Of a stretch of 60,497 bases of DNA, positions 33,550 through 42,477 are shown one piece after another. The stretch is from Flammeovirga aprica JL-4. GTDB taxonomy: Bacteria > Bacteroidota > Bacteroidia > Cytophagales > Flammeovirgaceae. Position numbers and translations under genes: made by a program. The DNA is taken from contig NZ_JABANE010000057.1 in assembly GCF_012844305.1 (NCBI RefSeq), positions 1 to 60,497 of the forward strand, in the 5' to 3' direction. Position 1 is the first letter of the stretch. Every line of letters starts with the position of its first letter. The notes beneath the pieces are model-generated. The model searched no databases, had not been told where the DNA came from, and saw only the letters and a list, made by a program, of their open reading frames with translations.

Positions 33550-34794
33550 TTACAAGACCCCTTTACAAAAGTCAATGATTTTGTTAGTGCTTCCTAAGTT
33601 TTCTTCTACATACTTTTTTGTAATATTTCCAGTTTCTAAACGGTAGTTTTTGTCCTCCATTAGCTGTAGAACTTTTTTGTAACACTCCTCTTCGTTTTGA
33701 AGACTGAAAGCACCTTGTCTCTCAGTGAGTTGAATAGCTTCATTAAACTTAGAGTACTCACTTCCGAATATTACTGGAATTCCAAATGTAGCTGGTTCAA
33801 GTATGTTGTGAAGTCCTTCTCCAAAAGCACCTCCTACAAATGCAACGTCTGCATATTGATATAACGATGATAACATACCGACATTATCTATGACAAGCAG
33901 TTTTTTGTCTTTTATATTCTCTAATGTACTTTTTGAGTAGGTAATTCCTTTTTTTGAAGAGAAAGTGGTGAAAATTTCCTCTATTTTCTTATCCGTTATC
34001 TCATGAGGGGCAACGATCAGTTTTAGATTATCAATCTCATTTGCTGTTTTTTTAAGTACCTGAATATCTCTAGGCCAGCTGCTACCTACAACAATCGTGA
34101 AGGAATCTTTGCTGAAAGCTTCGGCAATTTCATTAGGTGCGGGCTGATTACATATATCAGCTACCCTGTCAAATCTTGTGTCACCAGCAATTATTTTATT
34201 ATCGATATTGATGGATGACAGAAGATCAAAGGAATTCTGATCTTGTGTGAAAAAGTAATCGAATTTTTTAAGCATATTCTGCTGAAAACCACCTTGCTTC
34301 TTGAAGAAAGCTTGATTGGCTCTGAAAATCGTAGAGAAGGAAACAATATAGGCGTTTGTTTTCTTTAGCTCGGATAAATAGTTATGCCAAAATTCGTATT
34401 TCACAAAAAAGGCAATCTTAGGTTGTATAGTTTTTACAAAATTGGAAGTATTGTAGGCTGAATCAATTGGTAAATAGTATACGAAGTCGGCATGCTCGTA
34501 ATTTTTTTGAACTTCATACCCACTTGGAGAATAAAATGTCAACACTATTAAGTAGTCGGGAAACTGTTGCCTGAATACTTCTATGACAGGTCTTCCTTGT
34601 TCGAATTCCCCCAAAGATGCACAATGGAACCAGGCAACAGCTTTAGTGTTATCTGTAAAGTCATCTTTTATTTTTTGAATTAGATTTTTTCTTCCTTCCA
34701 CAAATAATTTTGCTTTAGGATTGAATAATGCTGCTACACTCATCAAGCCAGAGTAAGCATGTATACCAAGATTATAAAACTCTTCCTTTAACAT
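33550..34794 (-). CDS. waaA: KDO transferase WaaA
   Basis: The 414-aa GT30 glycosyltransferase has WFHCASLGEFEQGRPVIE (catalytic Glu in GEFEQ), TFYSPSGYEVQ, FFVKYEFWHNYL, VGSSWPRDIQVL and FVGGAFGEGLHNILEPATFG. It moves KDO from CMP-KDO to lipid A, using the product of the kdsA/kdsB genes at 6243-9067. The N-terminus lacks a clear transmembrane anchor but has a hydrophobic amphipathic helix. It stands alone, 90 bp from the ECF sigma gene. Confidence 0.93.
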   Translation of the reverse strand: MLKEEFYNLGIHAYSGLMSVAALFNPKAKLFVEGRKNLIQKIKDDFTDNTKAVAWFHCASLGEFEQGRPVIEVFRQQFPDYLIVLTFYSPSGYEVQKNYEHADFVYYLPIDSAYNTSNFVKTIQPKIAFFVKYEFWHNYLSELKKTNAYIVSFSTIFRANQAFFKKQGGFQQNMLKKFDYFFTQDQNSFDLLSSINIDNKIIAGDTRFDRVADICNQPAPNEIAEAFSKDSFTIVVGSSWPRDIQVLKKTANEIDNLKLIVAPHEITDKKIEEIFTTFSSKKGITYSKSTLENIKDKKLLVIDNVGMLSSLYQYADVAFVGGAFGEGLHNILEPATFGIPVIFGSEYSKFNEAIQLTERQGAFSLQNEEECYKKVLQLMEDKNYRLETGNITKKYVEENLGSTNKIIDFCKGVL

Positions 34795-34884
34795 GATGCA
34801 AATTTATACATTTAAATATTGAATCAGCAAAGAGGGTTTTAGTTATTATGGTATAACCATGAAATATCCATTCAGTTCAGATGA

Positions 34885-35391
34885 CTACATTTCATATACT
34901 TTCAAGATTTGTTTTAACTCTTTTCTTGCTAAAAAGATTCTATTCTTCACAGTACCGATTGGAATGTTTAAGCGTTCTGAGATTTCATGGTATTTAAATC
35001 CTCTGAAATACATTACGAAAGGTCTCTTGTAAATATCTTCCAAATCTTCAATTGCCGCTTGAATATCATCCATTGCAAAGTTGCTATACGCCGCATTTTT
35101 TTGCTCAATATTCGTGCTGTTGATGAAATGTAAGTTGTCGGTAGTGTCGATGAAAGTCTTTCTTCTAGATGTCTTTTGATAATCAGTTAAGAAAGTATTT
35201 TTCATGATTGTGAAAACCCAAGCCTTTAAGTTAGAGCCTGTTGTGAACTTCTCTTTGTTTGAAAATGCTTTCAACATTGTTTCTTGAATTAGATCTTTAG
35301 CGTTGGAATGATCTTTAGTCAACTTCATTGCGAAAGGTTCCAATGAAGGGATTAAAAATTGAATGCGATTGTTAAATTCTACTGCTGTCAT
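34885..35391 (-). CDS. ECF-type RNA polymerase sigma factor
   Basis: From the ATG at 35391 (MTAVEFNNRIQFLIPSLEPF) this is a 168-aa sigma-70 family protein; the TTG at 35427 would add 12 residues. Region 2 holds AKDLIQETMLKAFSN and LKAWVFTIMKNTFLTDYQK. Region 4 holds YHEISERLNIPIGTVKNRIF (helix-turn-helix). It matches the common Bacteroidota ECF group in which no anti-sigma gene follows, and none is seen here. Targets are unknown. Confidence 0.88.
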   Translation of the reverse strand: MTAVEFNNRIQFLIPSLEPFAMKLTKDHSNAKDLIQETMLKAFSNKEKFTTGSNLKAWVFTIMKNTFLTDYQKTSRRKTFIDTTDNLHFINSTNIEQKNAAYSNFAMDDIQAAIEDLEDIYKRPFVMYFRGFKYHEISERLNIPIGTVKNRIFLARKELKQILKVYEM

Positions 35392-35583
35392 GATTTTGTT
35401 TAAAGTTTTTGTGATTTGTTTAAACAATTATAGCCGTTAAAATTTTCAAATCAAAATTTTTGTTTAATAAAATCATAAAATGATTAAACAAAAATGAAAA
35501 TGTATTGATTTTGTCATATTTTGAGGCCTTGTATTAGTGGTGTTTTATGTGGAAATTGAAGGAAAACAAAAGCTTAACGATCT

Positions 35584-36423
35584 ATGCTATTTCAAACACT
35601 TACCGTTCTTTTCTGGGGTTTCTACGCCCATGTTACAATCAATACTGAAGCTGTATTAATTCTTCCTCAGGAGTTGTTTCCATTTTATAAAAGTCAATTA
35701 CAAGAAATTAAAAAAGGAGCCGTACGGCCTGATCAAAGAAGAGGCTTGCTTGAAAGAGAAGGAGGGAAGCATTATATAGATATTGAGCACTATTCTGACT
35801 CTATATTGTTGAAAACCATGACTTATGATGAAGCTTTGCTACGTTATGGGGAAGCACATCTTCTGGAAAATGGTGAAGCTCCATGGAATATTATCCGATA
35901 TTATTATATGCTGAGAAAGGCTTTTGAAGAGAAAAATGAGAAGCTGATCATTAAGTATTCAAGTGAGGTGGGGCATTACATTGCTGACCTTCATGTCCCT
36001 TTACATACTACTGAGAATTATAATGGTCAATTGACAGGACAGGTGGGTATACACTCTTTTTGGGAATCTACGTTGCCGGAACACTTTGGGAACTACTATT
36101 CTTTTTCAAATCTTGAACCCTATTATATTGAAGATATAGAAGAAACAGTATGGCAAATTATGAGAGAATCTCACGCCTTGGTTGATAAAGTGTTGAAGGA
36201 TGAGCGTGATATTGTTAAACAACTTCCTGTGAACTCTGGAATGACAATTAAAAGAAGGGGTAGAAGGTTGGAAATACAAGCTTCTGATGAATATGCCAAA
36301 GCATACCATGATAAATTAGGCGGTATGGTCGAGCAACGCATGCAATCTGCGGTGCAGAAAATTGCGTCTTTCTGGTATACTTGCTGGATTGATGCTGGAC
36401 AACCTGACTTATTTGAGGAATAG
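35584..36423 (+). CDS. Zinc-dependent phospholipase C-like protein
   Basis: The 279-aa protein has metal-binding residues of the zinc-dependent phospholipase C/S1-P1 nuclease fold: FWGFYAHV (His near the start), HYIDIEHYSD, EVGHYIADLHVPLHTTENYN and VGIHSFWES. These give an ordered set of His/Asp ligands for about three zinc ions. I see no standard signal peptide; an N-terminal hydrophobic stretch (MLFQTLTVLFWGFYAH) is already part of the fold, so a missed upstream start is possible. It may hydrolyse phospholipid or nucleic acid phosphodiesters; the substrate is open. Confidence 0.75.
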   Translation: MLFQTLTVLFWGFYAHVTINTEAVLILPQELFPFYKSQLQEIKKGAVRPDQRRGLLEREGGKHYIDIEHYSDSILLKTMTYDEALLRYGEAHLLENGEAPWNIIRYYYMLRKAFEEKNEKLIIKYSSEVGHYIADLHVPLHTTENYNGQLTGQVGIHSFWESTLPEHFGNYYSFSNLEPYYIEDIEETVWQIMRESHALVDKVLKDERDIVKQLPVNSGMTIKRRGRRLEIQASDEYAKAYHDKLGGMVEQRMQSAVQKIASFWYTCWIDAGQPDLFEE

Positions 36424-36523
36424 TGATCATTGAAAAATGATGCATTTTACTTGAATAGTTCAAAGAATTAGAAAATGTTGTTAATATCGAACTTTTTATG
36501 ATTTACTAGGGGTTATAACTGTA

Positions 36524-36531
36524 TAGTTTTG
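36524..36531 (+). promoter_or_regulatory. -7 box of the LruC lipoprotein gene
   Basis: TAGTTTTG fits TAnnTTTG perfectly. A TTTA about 18 nt upstream is a weak -33 match. The leader would be only about 8-10 nt before the ATG at 36546. Confidence 0.45.
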
Positions 36532-36545
36532 TTAACCACTCAATC

Positions 36546-38564
36546 ATGAAAAAATTACTCTCACTAATTATGTCTCTCGTTTTCCTATGCGTATCATGTC
36601 AGAAGGAAGATGAATCTAATCAAGACGTCCCCTCTGTTGGTGAAGAGGGCTTTGAATCCCTTCAAGTGGATCCGTCATTTGATTACTCGACCAATGCAAA
36701 CTTCTTATTCTCAGTTCAACAAGAATTTACAGAGTCAAACTTGCCTGTAGAAATCTACACTTCAGAGAATTTTGAGGAAGGAGACCTACTCAGTACAGTT
36801 GCTCTAAAGGGCAAAGAGCCATTCACTACAACGTTCAATCTTAACAAAGGGTTGAGCAAGGTGTATGTGAAAGCATTAAAAACGGGGGTGCCTCAGTTTT
36901 ATGAATTTGATGTGCAGCCAGGACTGAACCGTTTGCTTATCAATGATAAGTCAATTTATGACAATACTATTGAGGAAACAGGCAGTTCGTCATCAAGAAC
37001 GAATTATAACGGAACACTCCATGACGTTTATGGTGGTTGGAACAGTCAAGGTTTACCTAATTATCTCACTGACCCTGATACAGTACCTCAGGATCTGATT
37101 GATGATATTGATGCATCATTACCAGAAAGAAGACCTGTTCCCACTTACAATCCGCAGTATCTAGTGGATGTGAATTATGATACAAAGCTTACGGATTCTT
37201 GTGATGTTTGGATCACTTTTGTGCATGAGGGTGCAGGATGGAGAAACTCGCTAGGTTATTACACTTATACAACAGGAAGCCCTCCACAAACAACGGATGA
37301 TATTGATAGTATCAAAATGGTTTTCCCAAATGTATCTTTCCTGCATTCAGGTGGAGAACTTGAAACGGGGCATAAAGTATATCTAGGGACTTTTGATGAA
37401 AATACGTCTATTGGATGGGTTTTGATACCTAATGGCTGGAATGCAAGTACATCTGAAGCGATCTACCGAAATCAAGTAAAGTATAGTAATTACCTGCTGA
37501 ATAATGATTCTCAAGCAGAATATAAACAGCATATGGTAGCACTGAAAGACGTAGACAGAGAAATTGTTGTTCTAGGTTTTGAAGATATTACACGACCAGG
37601 AGGTGATAATGATTTCAACGATTGTATGTTCTACTTGACAAGTAATCCTTTCGCATTTGATTTGACAGATATTGGAGACATTACAATGGCAAATGACTCA
37701 GATGGAGATGGAGCATATGATCATGAAGAGGAATATCCACAAGATCCTGACCGTGCATATAATATTTATATCAACAACAAAACAAATTACTCTACTTACG
37801 GCTTTGAAGATATGTGGCCTGAAAAGGGTGATTATGATTTTAATGATGTTGTGATTGGTGTGAATTACAAGAAAGTAGTGAATACAAGCTATTATATTAA
37901 AGACATCGTAATGAGAAGTGAATTGTATGCGATTGGCGGACATTACCATAATGGTTTTGGTATAGAATTCCCGTTCAATGCGGCAACGGTCAGCTCAATT
38001 TCAGGTCAAGTGTTAGATCAGGGAGTAGTTACTGTTGGAGCCAATGGAACTGAAGTTGGTAATACAAATGCTTCAGTTATCTTTTTTGAGGATGCCTATT
38101 CTCTGATGTCTTCTAATGATATATTGGTCAACGTGAAACCGACGGGAAGTAACTATGTGACACCTCACCAATTCACAGTAACTATGACAATGAATTCGGG
38201 ACAAGTTTTGAATTCTTCGTTCTCAGATTATCCTAATCCGTTTATTTTTGTTGATCAAGACAGAGGAAGGGAAGTGCACATGCCAAATCAAGAACCTACG
38301 GAATTAGCGAATTCGGCTTACTTTGGAACTTATGATGATGCAACAAATAAACCGGCAGGTTTCTTTTATAAAACATCAGCCAATCATCCATGGGCCATTA
38401 ATGTTGTAGCAGACAAATTCTATTACCCTTATGAAGGTGTAGAAGTGACAGATGCTTACAATCACTTCAGAAACTGGGGTGAATCGAATGGCCATAATTA
38501 CCCGGATTGGTATAAGAGCAAGAGCGGGTACAGAAACTCAGACAAAATTTATCAAAGACCATAA
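36546..38564 (+). CDS. LruC domain-containing surface lipoprotein
   Basis: The 672-aa protein has a lipoprotein signal (LLSLIMSLVFLCVSCQKED, lipobox Cys19). A Ca2+-binding-like DUF4114 region follows, with VGWVLIPNGWNAS-like IGWVLIPNGWNAS and GGDNDFNDCMFYLT. Then come a short DSDGDGAYDHEEEYPQDPDR thrombospondin-3-type Ca loop and the LruC/DUF4842 domain with WPEKGDYDFNDVVIGVNYK. LruC proteins are surface-exposed in Leptospira and Bacteroidota; their function is not settled. The Asp-rich motifs imply calcium binding. Monocistronic with its own promoter box and terminator. Confidence 0.88.
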   Translation: MKKLLSLIMSLVFLCVSCQKEDESNQDVPSVGEEGFESLQVDPSFDYSTNANFLFSVQQEFTESNLPVEIYTSENFEEGDLLSTVALKGKEPFTTTFNLNKGLSKVYVKALKTGVPQFYEFDVQPGLNRLLINDKSIYDNTIEETGSSSSRTNYNGTLHDVYGGWNSQGLPNYLTDPDTVPQDLIDDIDASLPERRPVPTYNPQYLVDVNYDTKLTDSCDVWITFVHEGAGWRNSLGYYTYTTGSPPQTTDDIDSIKMVFPNVSFLHSGGELETGHKVYLGTFDENTSIGWVLIPNGWNASTSEAIYRNQVKYSNYLLNNDSQAEYKQHMVALKDVDREIVVLGFEDITRPGGDNDFNDCMFYLTSNPFAFDLTDIGDITMANDSDGDGAYDHEEEYPQDPDRAYNIYINNKTNYSTYGFEDMWPEKGDYDFNDVVIGVNYKKVVNTSYYIKDIVMRSELYAIGGHYHNGFGIEFPFNAATVSSISGQVLDQGVVTVGANGTEVGNTNASVIFFEDAYSLMSSNDILVNVKPTGSNYVTPHQFTVTMTMNSGQVLNSSFSDYPNPFIFVDQDRGREVHMPNQEPTELANSAYFGTYDDATNKPAGFFYKTSANHPWAINVVADKFYYPYEGVEVTDAYNHFRNWGESNGHNYPDWYKSKSGYRNSDKIYQRP

Positions 38565-38584
38565 TAGTTGAAATTTAACCTTTT

Positions 38585-38617
38585 AAGCCTCAAGCTTCGT
38601 GCTTGGGGCTTTTTTTA
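38585..38617 (+). terminator. Intrinsic terminator after the LruC gene
   Basis: AAGCCTCAAGC pairs with GCTTGGGGCTT around a TTCGT loop, followed by seven T. Confidence 0.9.
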
Positions 38618-38713
38618 TATCATTTATATGCGTTTTTTTGTAGTGAAAATAAAAAAAAGAAATTAATATAAATCCTATACTGATCTCAGGATTGGGGAGG
38701 GATATGCAATACG

Positions 38714-40279
38714 ATGTTCAATAATTATTATTTCCTCAGACAGCTGAGTCAGGCATTAAAAGAAAGATTAGTAGGGATGACCCTTGGGGCTTGTTTTAGC
38801 CAAAGTAAAGACGAATTGATGATTGGTTTTTTCAAAGGTGTACAAGAGCAATGGATTAGAGCATCATTGATACCTAATTTTAACTTACTTACATTTCCAT
38901 TAGATTATCAAAGAAAAAAAGTCAACAGTATTGATCTGTTTAAGGATGCGATTGACCAAGAGGTAGAAGACATTATTCAGTATCATAATGAAAGGGCTTT
39001 TCTAGTCAAAATGACTAATGATTGGGGGTTATTATTTAAAATGTATGGCAATAGATCCAATATTCTTTTGATTCATGAGGGAGAAGTGCATTCCGTTTTC
39101 CAAAAAAGACACATTGAAGATCAAATCATGGAAATCAACGCTTTGGATAGGGAAATTGATCAATCTAAAGAAGCGTTTTTTGATGGAGGAATAAAAGCTA
39201 CCTATCCTACTTTAGGCCCTGAAGCGAATGCTTATTTGGAGTCTCAAGGTTTTAATGATGTCTCTCCTGATGAACAATGGACAAGACTTTCTGATTTGGT
39301 GAAAAAGCTGGAATCTCCTCGTTATTTTGTTGAAGAAAAAAACGAGCAAGTGCAGTTTTTATTATTTCAATTGGAAGATGCGGAGACATTATTAGAGTCT
39401 GACCACCCTATTGAAGCAGCCAACGAATTTTACTATAGATTTTCCAAAAGATATTTTGTTGAAAGAGAGAAAGGGCCTCTTTTAAAAGAAATAGATAAAC
39501 GATTGAAGCAGTCGAGAAGCTACCTGAAAAAGCATTATGCAAGGTATGAGGAACTGACTGAAAATGCTCGTTTTGAGGAGATAGCCAATATCATTATGGC
39601 TAACCTTCATAATATTCCTCCAAGATCTAAAAAGGTGACTTTATTTGATTTTTATAATGAAGAGGACATTAAAATCAAATTGAATGAATTGCTTACTCCA
39701 CAGAAAAATGCGGAAACGTATTATCGCAAAGCGAAAAATCAAAAACTGGAAGTAAGCAATCTCGAAAGAAATATTCAGCAGAAAGAGAATGAAATGGAGG
39801 AGCTGAAGGTGCACCGTGATGCATTGGATGAATTTGAGATGGTGAGAGAAATCAGAAAATACATCAAAGCACACTCATTACAGAAACTGCAGAAAAATGA
39901 GCCTGTTTTCCCATTCAGGAAATTTGAATACAAAGGATTTGAGATTTGGGTAGGAAAAAATGCGGTCAATAATGATTTGCTGACACAGCGTTATGCACAT
40001 AAAAGAGATTTATGGCTACATGCTAGAGATGTGGCAGGGTCGCATGTAGTAGTGAAATGGAAATCTAAACAACCAACTTTCCCTGTGGATGTGATTGAAA
40101 AGGCAGCATCTGTAGCAGCCTATTATTCACAAAGAAAAACAGACACACTTTGTCCTGTGATTTACACTCCTAAAAAGTTTGTAAGAAAGAGAAAGGGAGA
40201 TCCGGCAGGATTGGTTGTAGTGGATAAAGAAAAGGTGGTTTTAATAGAGCCAGCACCTTTTTATGAAGGTTTAAACTAA
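38714..40279 (+). CDS. rqcH: NFACT-family ribosome quality-control protein RqcH
   Basis: The 521-aa protein has an N-terminal NFACT-N-like domain (FNNYYFLRQLSQALKERLVG), a long coiled-coil middle (roughly 240-400, with QQKENEMEELKVHRDALDEF) and a C-terminal NFACT-R domain, FRKFEYKGFEIWVGKNAVNN, then DLWLHARDVAGSHVVVK. RqcH/Rqc2 adds C-terminal Ala tails to stalled nascent chains on the 50S subunit. It was long annotated as fibronectin-binding protein. The Bacteroidota versions are divergent in the N-terminal part, as here. Confidence 0.85.
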   Translation: MFNNYYFLRQLSQALKERLVGMTLGACFSQSKDELMIGFFKGVQEQWIRASLIPNFNLLTFPLDYQRKKVNSIDLFKDAIDQEVEDIIQYHNERAFLVKMTNDWGLLFKMYGNRSNILLIHEGEVHSVFQKRHIEDQIMEINALDREIDQSKEAFFDGGIKATYPTLGPEANAYLESQGFNDVSPDEQWTRLSDLVKKLESPRYFVEEKNEQVQFLLFQLEDAETLLESDHPIEAANEFYYRFSKRYFVEREKGPLLKEIDKRLKQSRSYLKKHYARYEELTENARFEEIANIIMANLHNIPPRSKKVTLFDFYNEEDIKIKLNELLTPQKNAETYYRKAKNQKLEVSNLERNIQQKENEMEELKVHRDALDEFEMVREIRKYIKAHSLQKLQKNEPVFPFRKFEYKGFEIWVGKNAVNNDLLTQRYAHKRDLWLHARDVAGSHVVVKWKSKQPTFPVDVIEKAASVAAYYSQRKTDTLCPVIYTPKKFVRKRKGDPAGLVVVDKEKVVLIEPAPFYEGLN

Positions 40280-40401
40280 AAGAATATTAAACTACTCTAC
40301 AAACGGCGTAATTTTTTTGTCTTAGTACTTACGAAATAGTAAATAATTTGACTGAACTATTAACTTTGTGGATTATACATAAAATTGAAATCACAATATT
40401 C

Positions 40402-40638
40402 ATGAGCAATAATAAAGATCATTTAGCATTTGGAAAGAAAAATTACCAATGGATGCTTATCGGTATTCTGTTGATCGCCTTAGGATTTTTTGTAATGTCA
40501 TTAGAGAGTGCTCCAATGGGATTCGGAGTTTTAGGTTTGACAGTAGGACCAATCATCGTAATGAGTGGATTTGGTCTCAATTTCTATGCTATACTTTTAA
40601 ATTCTAAATCAAAAAACGATTCTGAAGAATTAGACTAA
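40402..40638 (+). CDS. DUF3098 small membrane protein
   Basis: A 78-aa protein from the ATG at 40402 (MSNNKDHLAFGKKNYQWMLI); a TTG 54 bp earlier would be in frame but is unlikely. Two hydrophobic helices, WMLIGILLIALGFFVMSL and GFGVLGLTVGPIIVMSGFGL, flank a short loop. It matches DUF3098, which in Bacteroidota sits between the ftsX region and uppP. It lies 23 bp before uppP, hinting at a cell-envelope role. Confidence 0.85.
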   Translation: MSNNKDHLAFGKKNYQWMLIGILLIALGFFVMSLESAPMGFGVLGLTVGPIIVMSGFGLNFYAILLNSKSKNDSEELD

Positions 40639-40661
40639 AACTATATTAATTAATATTATCA

Positions 40662-41453
40662 ATGAATATTTTTGAAGCCATTGTTCTTGGTATTATCCAA
40701 GGTCTAACGGAGTTTCTACCAGTGAGTAGTAGCGGACATTTAGAACTTGCTAAGGTAATACTCGGGGACACTAGTGTCGCAGAAGAAAGTATGATGATGA
40801 CTGTTGTACTTCATTTTGCAACGGCATTGTCTACAGTGGTTATTTTTAGGAAAGATATTTTAGAGATCTTAAAAGGATTATTCCAGTTCAAATGGAACGA
40901 ACAAACACAGTTCTCTATTAAAATCGTTCTTTCTATGATTCCAGCCGCTTTTGTGGGTGTATTTTTAAACGATCAGATTGAGCAACTATTTGGAGGTGCA
41001 GTATTATTAGTAGGATGTATGTTACTAGTAACAGCAGTGCTTCTTATTTTAGCAGATAAAGCAAAAAACACTTCAAAGAGTGTAGGATACAAAGAAGCAA
41101 TTATTATTGGTATTGCTCAGGCGATTGCCATCCTGCCAGGTATTTCAAGATCAGGAGCTACAATTTCTACTTCAGTGCTTTTGGGTATTGACAGAGAGAA
41201 GTCGGCCCGTTTTTCATTCTTGATGGTAGTGCCTTTGATTTTTGGTAAAATTGCGAAAGATATTTTAGATGGTGCATTTTCATCTACGTTCGAAGTGGTG
41301 CCTATGACAGTAGGTTTTGTAGCTGCTTTTGTAACAGGTATGGTAGCTTGTACGTGGATGATTTCATTAGTAAAGAAATCGAAATTGATGTATTTCTCTA
41401 TCTGGTGTGCAAGTGTAGGTACTATCGCAATCATCTATTCTATTCTTAATTAA
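40662..41453 (+). CDS. uppP: Undecaprenyl-diphosphate phosphatase UppP
   Basis: The 263-aa polytopic protein has both BacA signatures, QGLTEFLPVSSSGHLEL (catalytic Glu and His) and LPGISRSGATISTS (phosphate-binding Arg). It recycles C55-PP for peptidoglycan and LPS synthesis. It shares a DUF3098-uppP-truB operon with gaps of 23 and 11 bp. Confidence 0.96.
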   Translation: MNIFEAIVLGIIQGLTEFLPVSSSGHLELAKVILGDTSVAEESMMMTVVLHFATALSTVVIFRKDILEILKGLFQFKWNEQTQFSIKIVLSMIPAAFVGVFLNDQIEQLFGGAVLLVGCMLLVTAVLLILADKAKNTSKSVGYKEAIIIGIAQAIAILPGISRSGATISTSVLLGIDREKSARFSFLMVVPLIFGKIAKDILDGAFSSTFEVVPMTVGFVAAFVTGMVACTWMISLVKKSKLMYFSIWCASVGTIAIIYSILN

Positions 41454-41464
41454 GATATAAACGT

Positions 41465-42163
41465 ATGCAGGATTTTGATTTTGTAGCAGGAGAAACTGTA
41501 TTAGTGGATAAGCCATTGGAATGGACTTCCTTTGGTGTAGTGAAAAAGTTACGCTGGGAAATGAAGGTGAAGAAAGTAGGGCATGCAGGTACTTTGGATC
41601 CTTTGGCTACAGGGCTTTTGATATTGTGTACAGGTAAAAAGACAAAAACAATAGATCAAATTCAGGGAAAAATCAAAGAATATGAAGGGGAAATGGTGAT
41701 TGGAGCCACTACACCTTCTGTTGATTTGGAGACTGAAGTAGAGAACGAAGTAGATTTCAGTCATATCACTGAAAAGGACGTTCAAGATCTATTGCCTCAA
41801 TTCACAGGTAAAATTATGCAAGTTCCACCTATGCACTCTGCTATCAAAGTAGACGGAGTGAGAGTATACAAACATGCTCGAAAAGGGAAGGAAGTGAAAA
41901 TTGATCCTCGTGAAATTGAAATAAAAGAGTTGGAGATTACTTCCATCGACTTTCCAAAAATCCAATTTAGAATGGTTTGCTCAAAGGGAACTTACGTAAG
42001 AAGTTTTGTAAGGGACTTTGGAGAAGCTTTAGGAGTTGGAGCTTATATGTCAGGTCTTCGAAGAACAAAAATCGGAGAGTATGACGTGAAAGATGCCAAG
42101 ACAGTGGAAGAGTGGATTGAAGTCATCAGAGACTGGAGAAACAGACAAGAGATAAAGGAGTAG
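41465..42163 (+). CDS. truB: tRNA pseudouridine-55 synthase TruB
   Basis: The 232-aa protein has VDKPLEWTSFGVVKKLRW, the catalytic KVGHAGTLDPLATGLLI (Asp nucleophile), QVPPMHSAIKVDGVRVYKHA and CSKGTYVRSFVRDFGEAL. It makes psi55 in the tRNA T-loop. It lacks the C-terminal PUA domain of E. coli TruB, as is usual in Bacteroidota. Its stop codon lies inside the terminator stem. Confidence 0.96.
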   Translation: MQDFDFVAGETVLVDKPLEWTSFGVVKKLRWEMKVKKVGHAGTLDPLATGLLILCTGKKTKTIDQIQGKIKEYEGEMVIGATTPSVDLETEVENEVDFSHITEKDVQDLLPQFTGKIMQVPPMHSAIKVDGVRVYKHARKGKEVKIDPREIEIKELEITSIDFPKIQFRMVCSKGTYVRSFVRDFGEALGVGAYMSGLRRTKIGEYDVKDAKTVEEWIEVIRDWRNRQEIKE

Positions 42164-42185
42164 GGCAACCTATTCCTTTATTTCT
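42152..42185 (+). terminator. Intrinsic terminator of the DUF3098-uppP-truB operon
   Basis: A 13-bp stem, ATAAAGGAGTAGG paired with CCTATTCCTTTAT, closes a GCAA tetraloop and is followed by T-rich sequence. The truB stop codon (42161-42163) is within the left arm. Confidence 0.85.
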
Positions 42186-42225
42186 TTTGGAGCAAGTACT
42201 AAGACAAAAAGTAAACGGACTTTTT

Positions 42226-42378
42226 GAATGAAGAATGAAGACAAAGTGAAAGTGATCTGTACTGTGGTCCGTGTTAACGTTGCAATACAACATCTAAGCA
42301 ACGGTATCCATCATAAATATCACTTTATTAACCAGAACACGAAACATTTTTCTTCATTCATCATTCTTAATTCTTCAT
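42226..42378. repeat. Imperfect fold-back element between truB and ribF
   Basis: Outer arms GAATGAAGAATGAAG (42226-42240) and CTTCATTCATCATTC (42352-42366) pair with one mismatch. Inner pairs AAGTGAT/ATCACTT and CGTTGC/GCAACG lie in the same order, so the whole 150 bp folds back on itself. The only ORF inside has no coding character. It looks like a MITE or other degenerate non-autonomous repeat. Confidence 0.55.
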
Positions 42379-42477
42379 CAAAAATTATCCCTTTTCTTTT
42401 TTCCATGTACTTATTAATTTTGATTTGGTACTTATATAATTACTTTTGTGCTTGTAATTGATAACAGTGATTTTTGA

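Noticed and set aside
42228..42461. A 77-aa open frame between truB and ribF
   Set aside because: It lies inside the fold-back element, is low in coding character, and its composition reflects the repeat arms.
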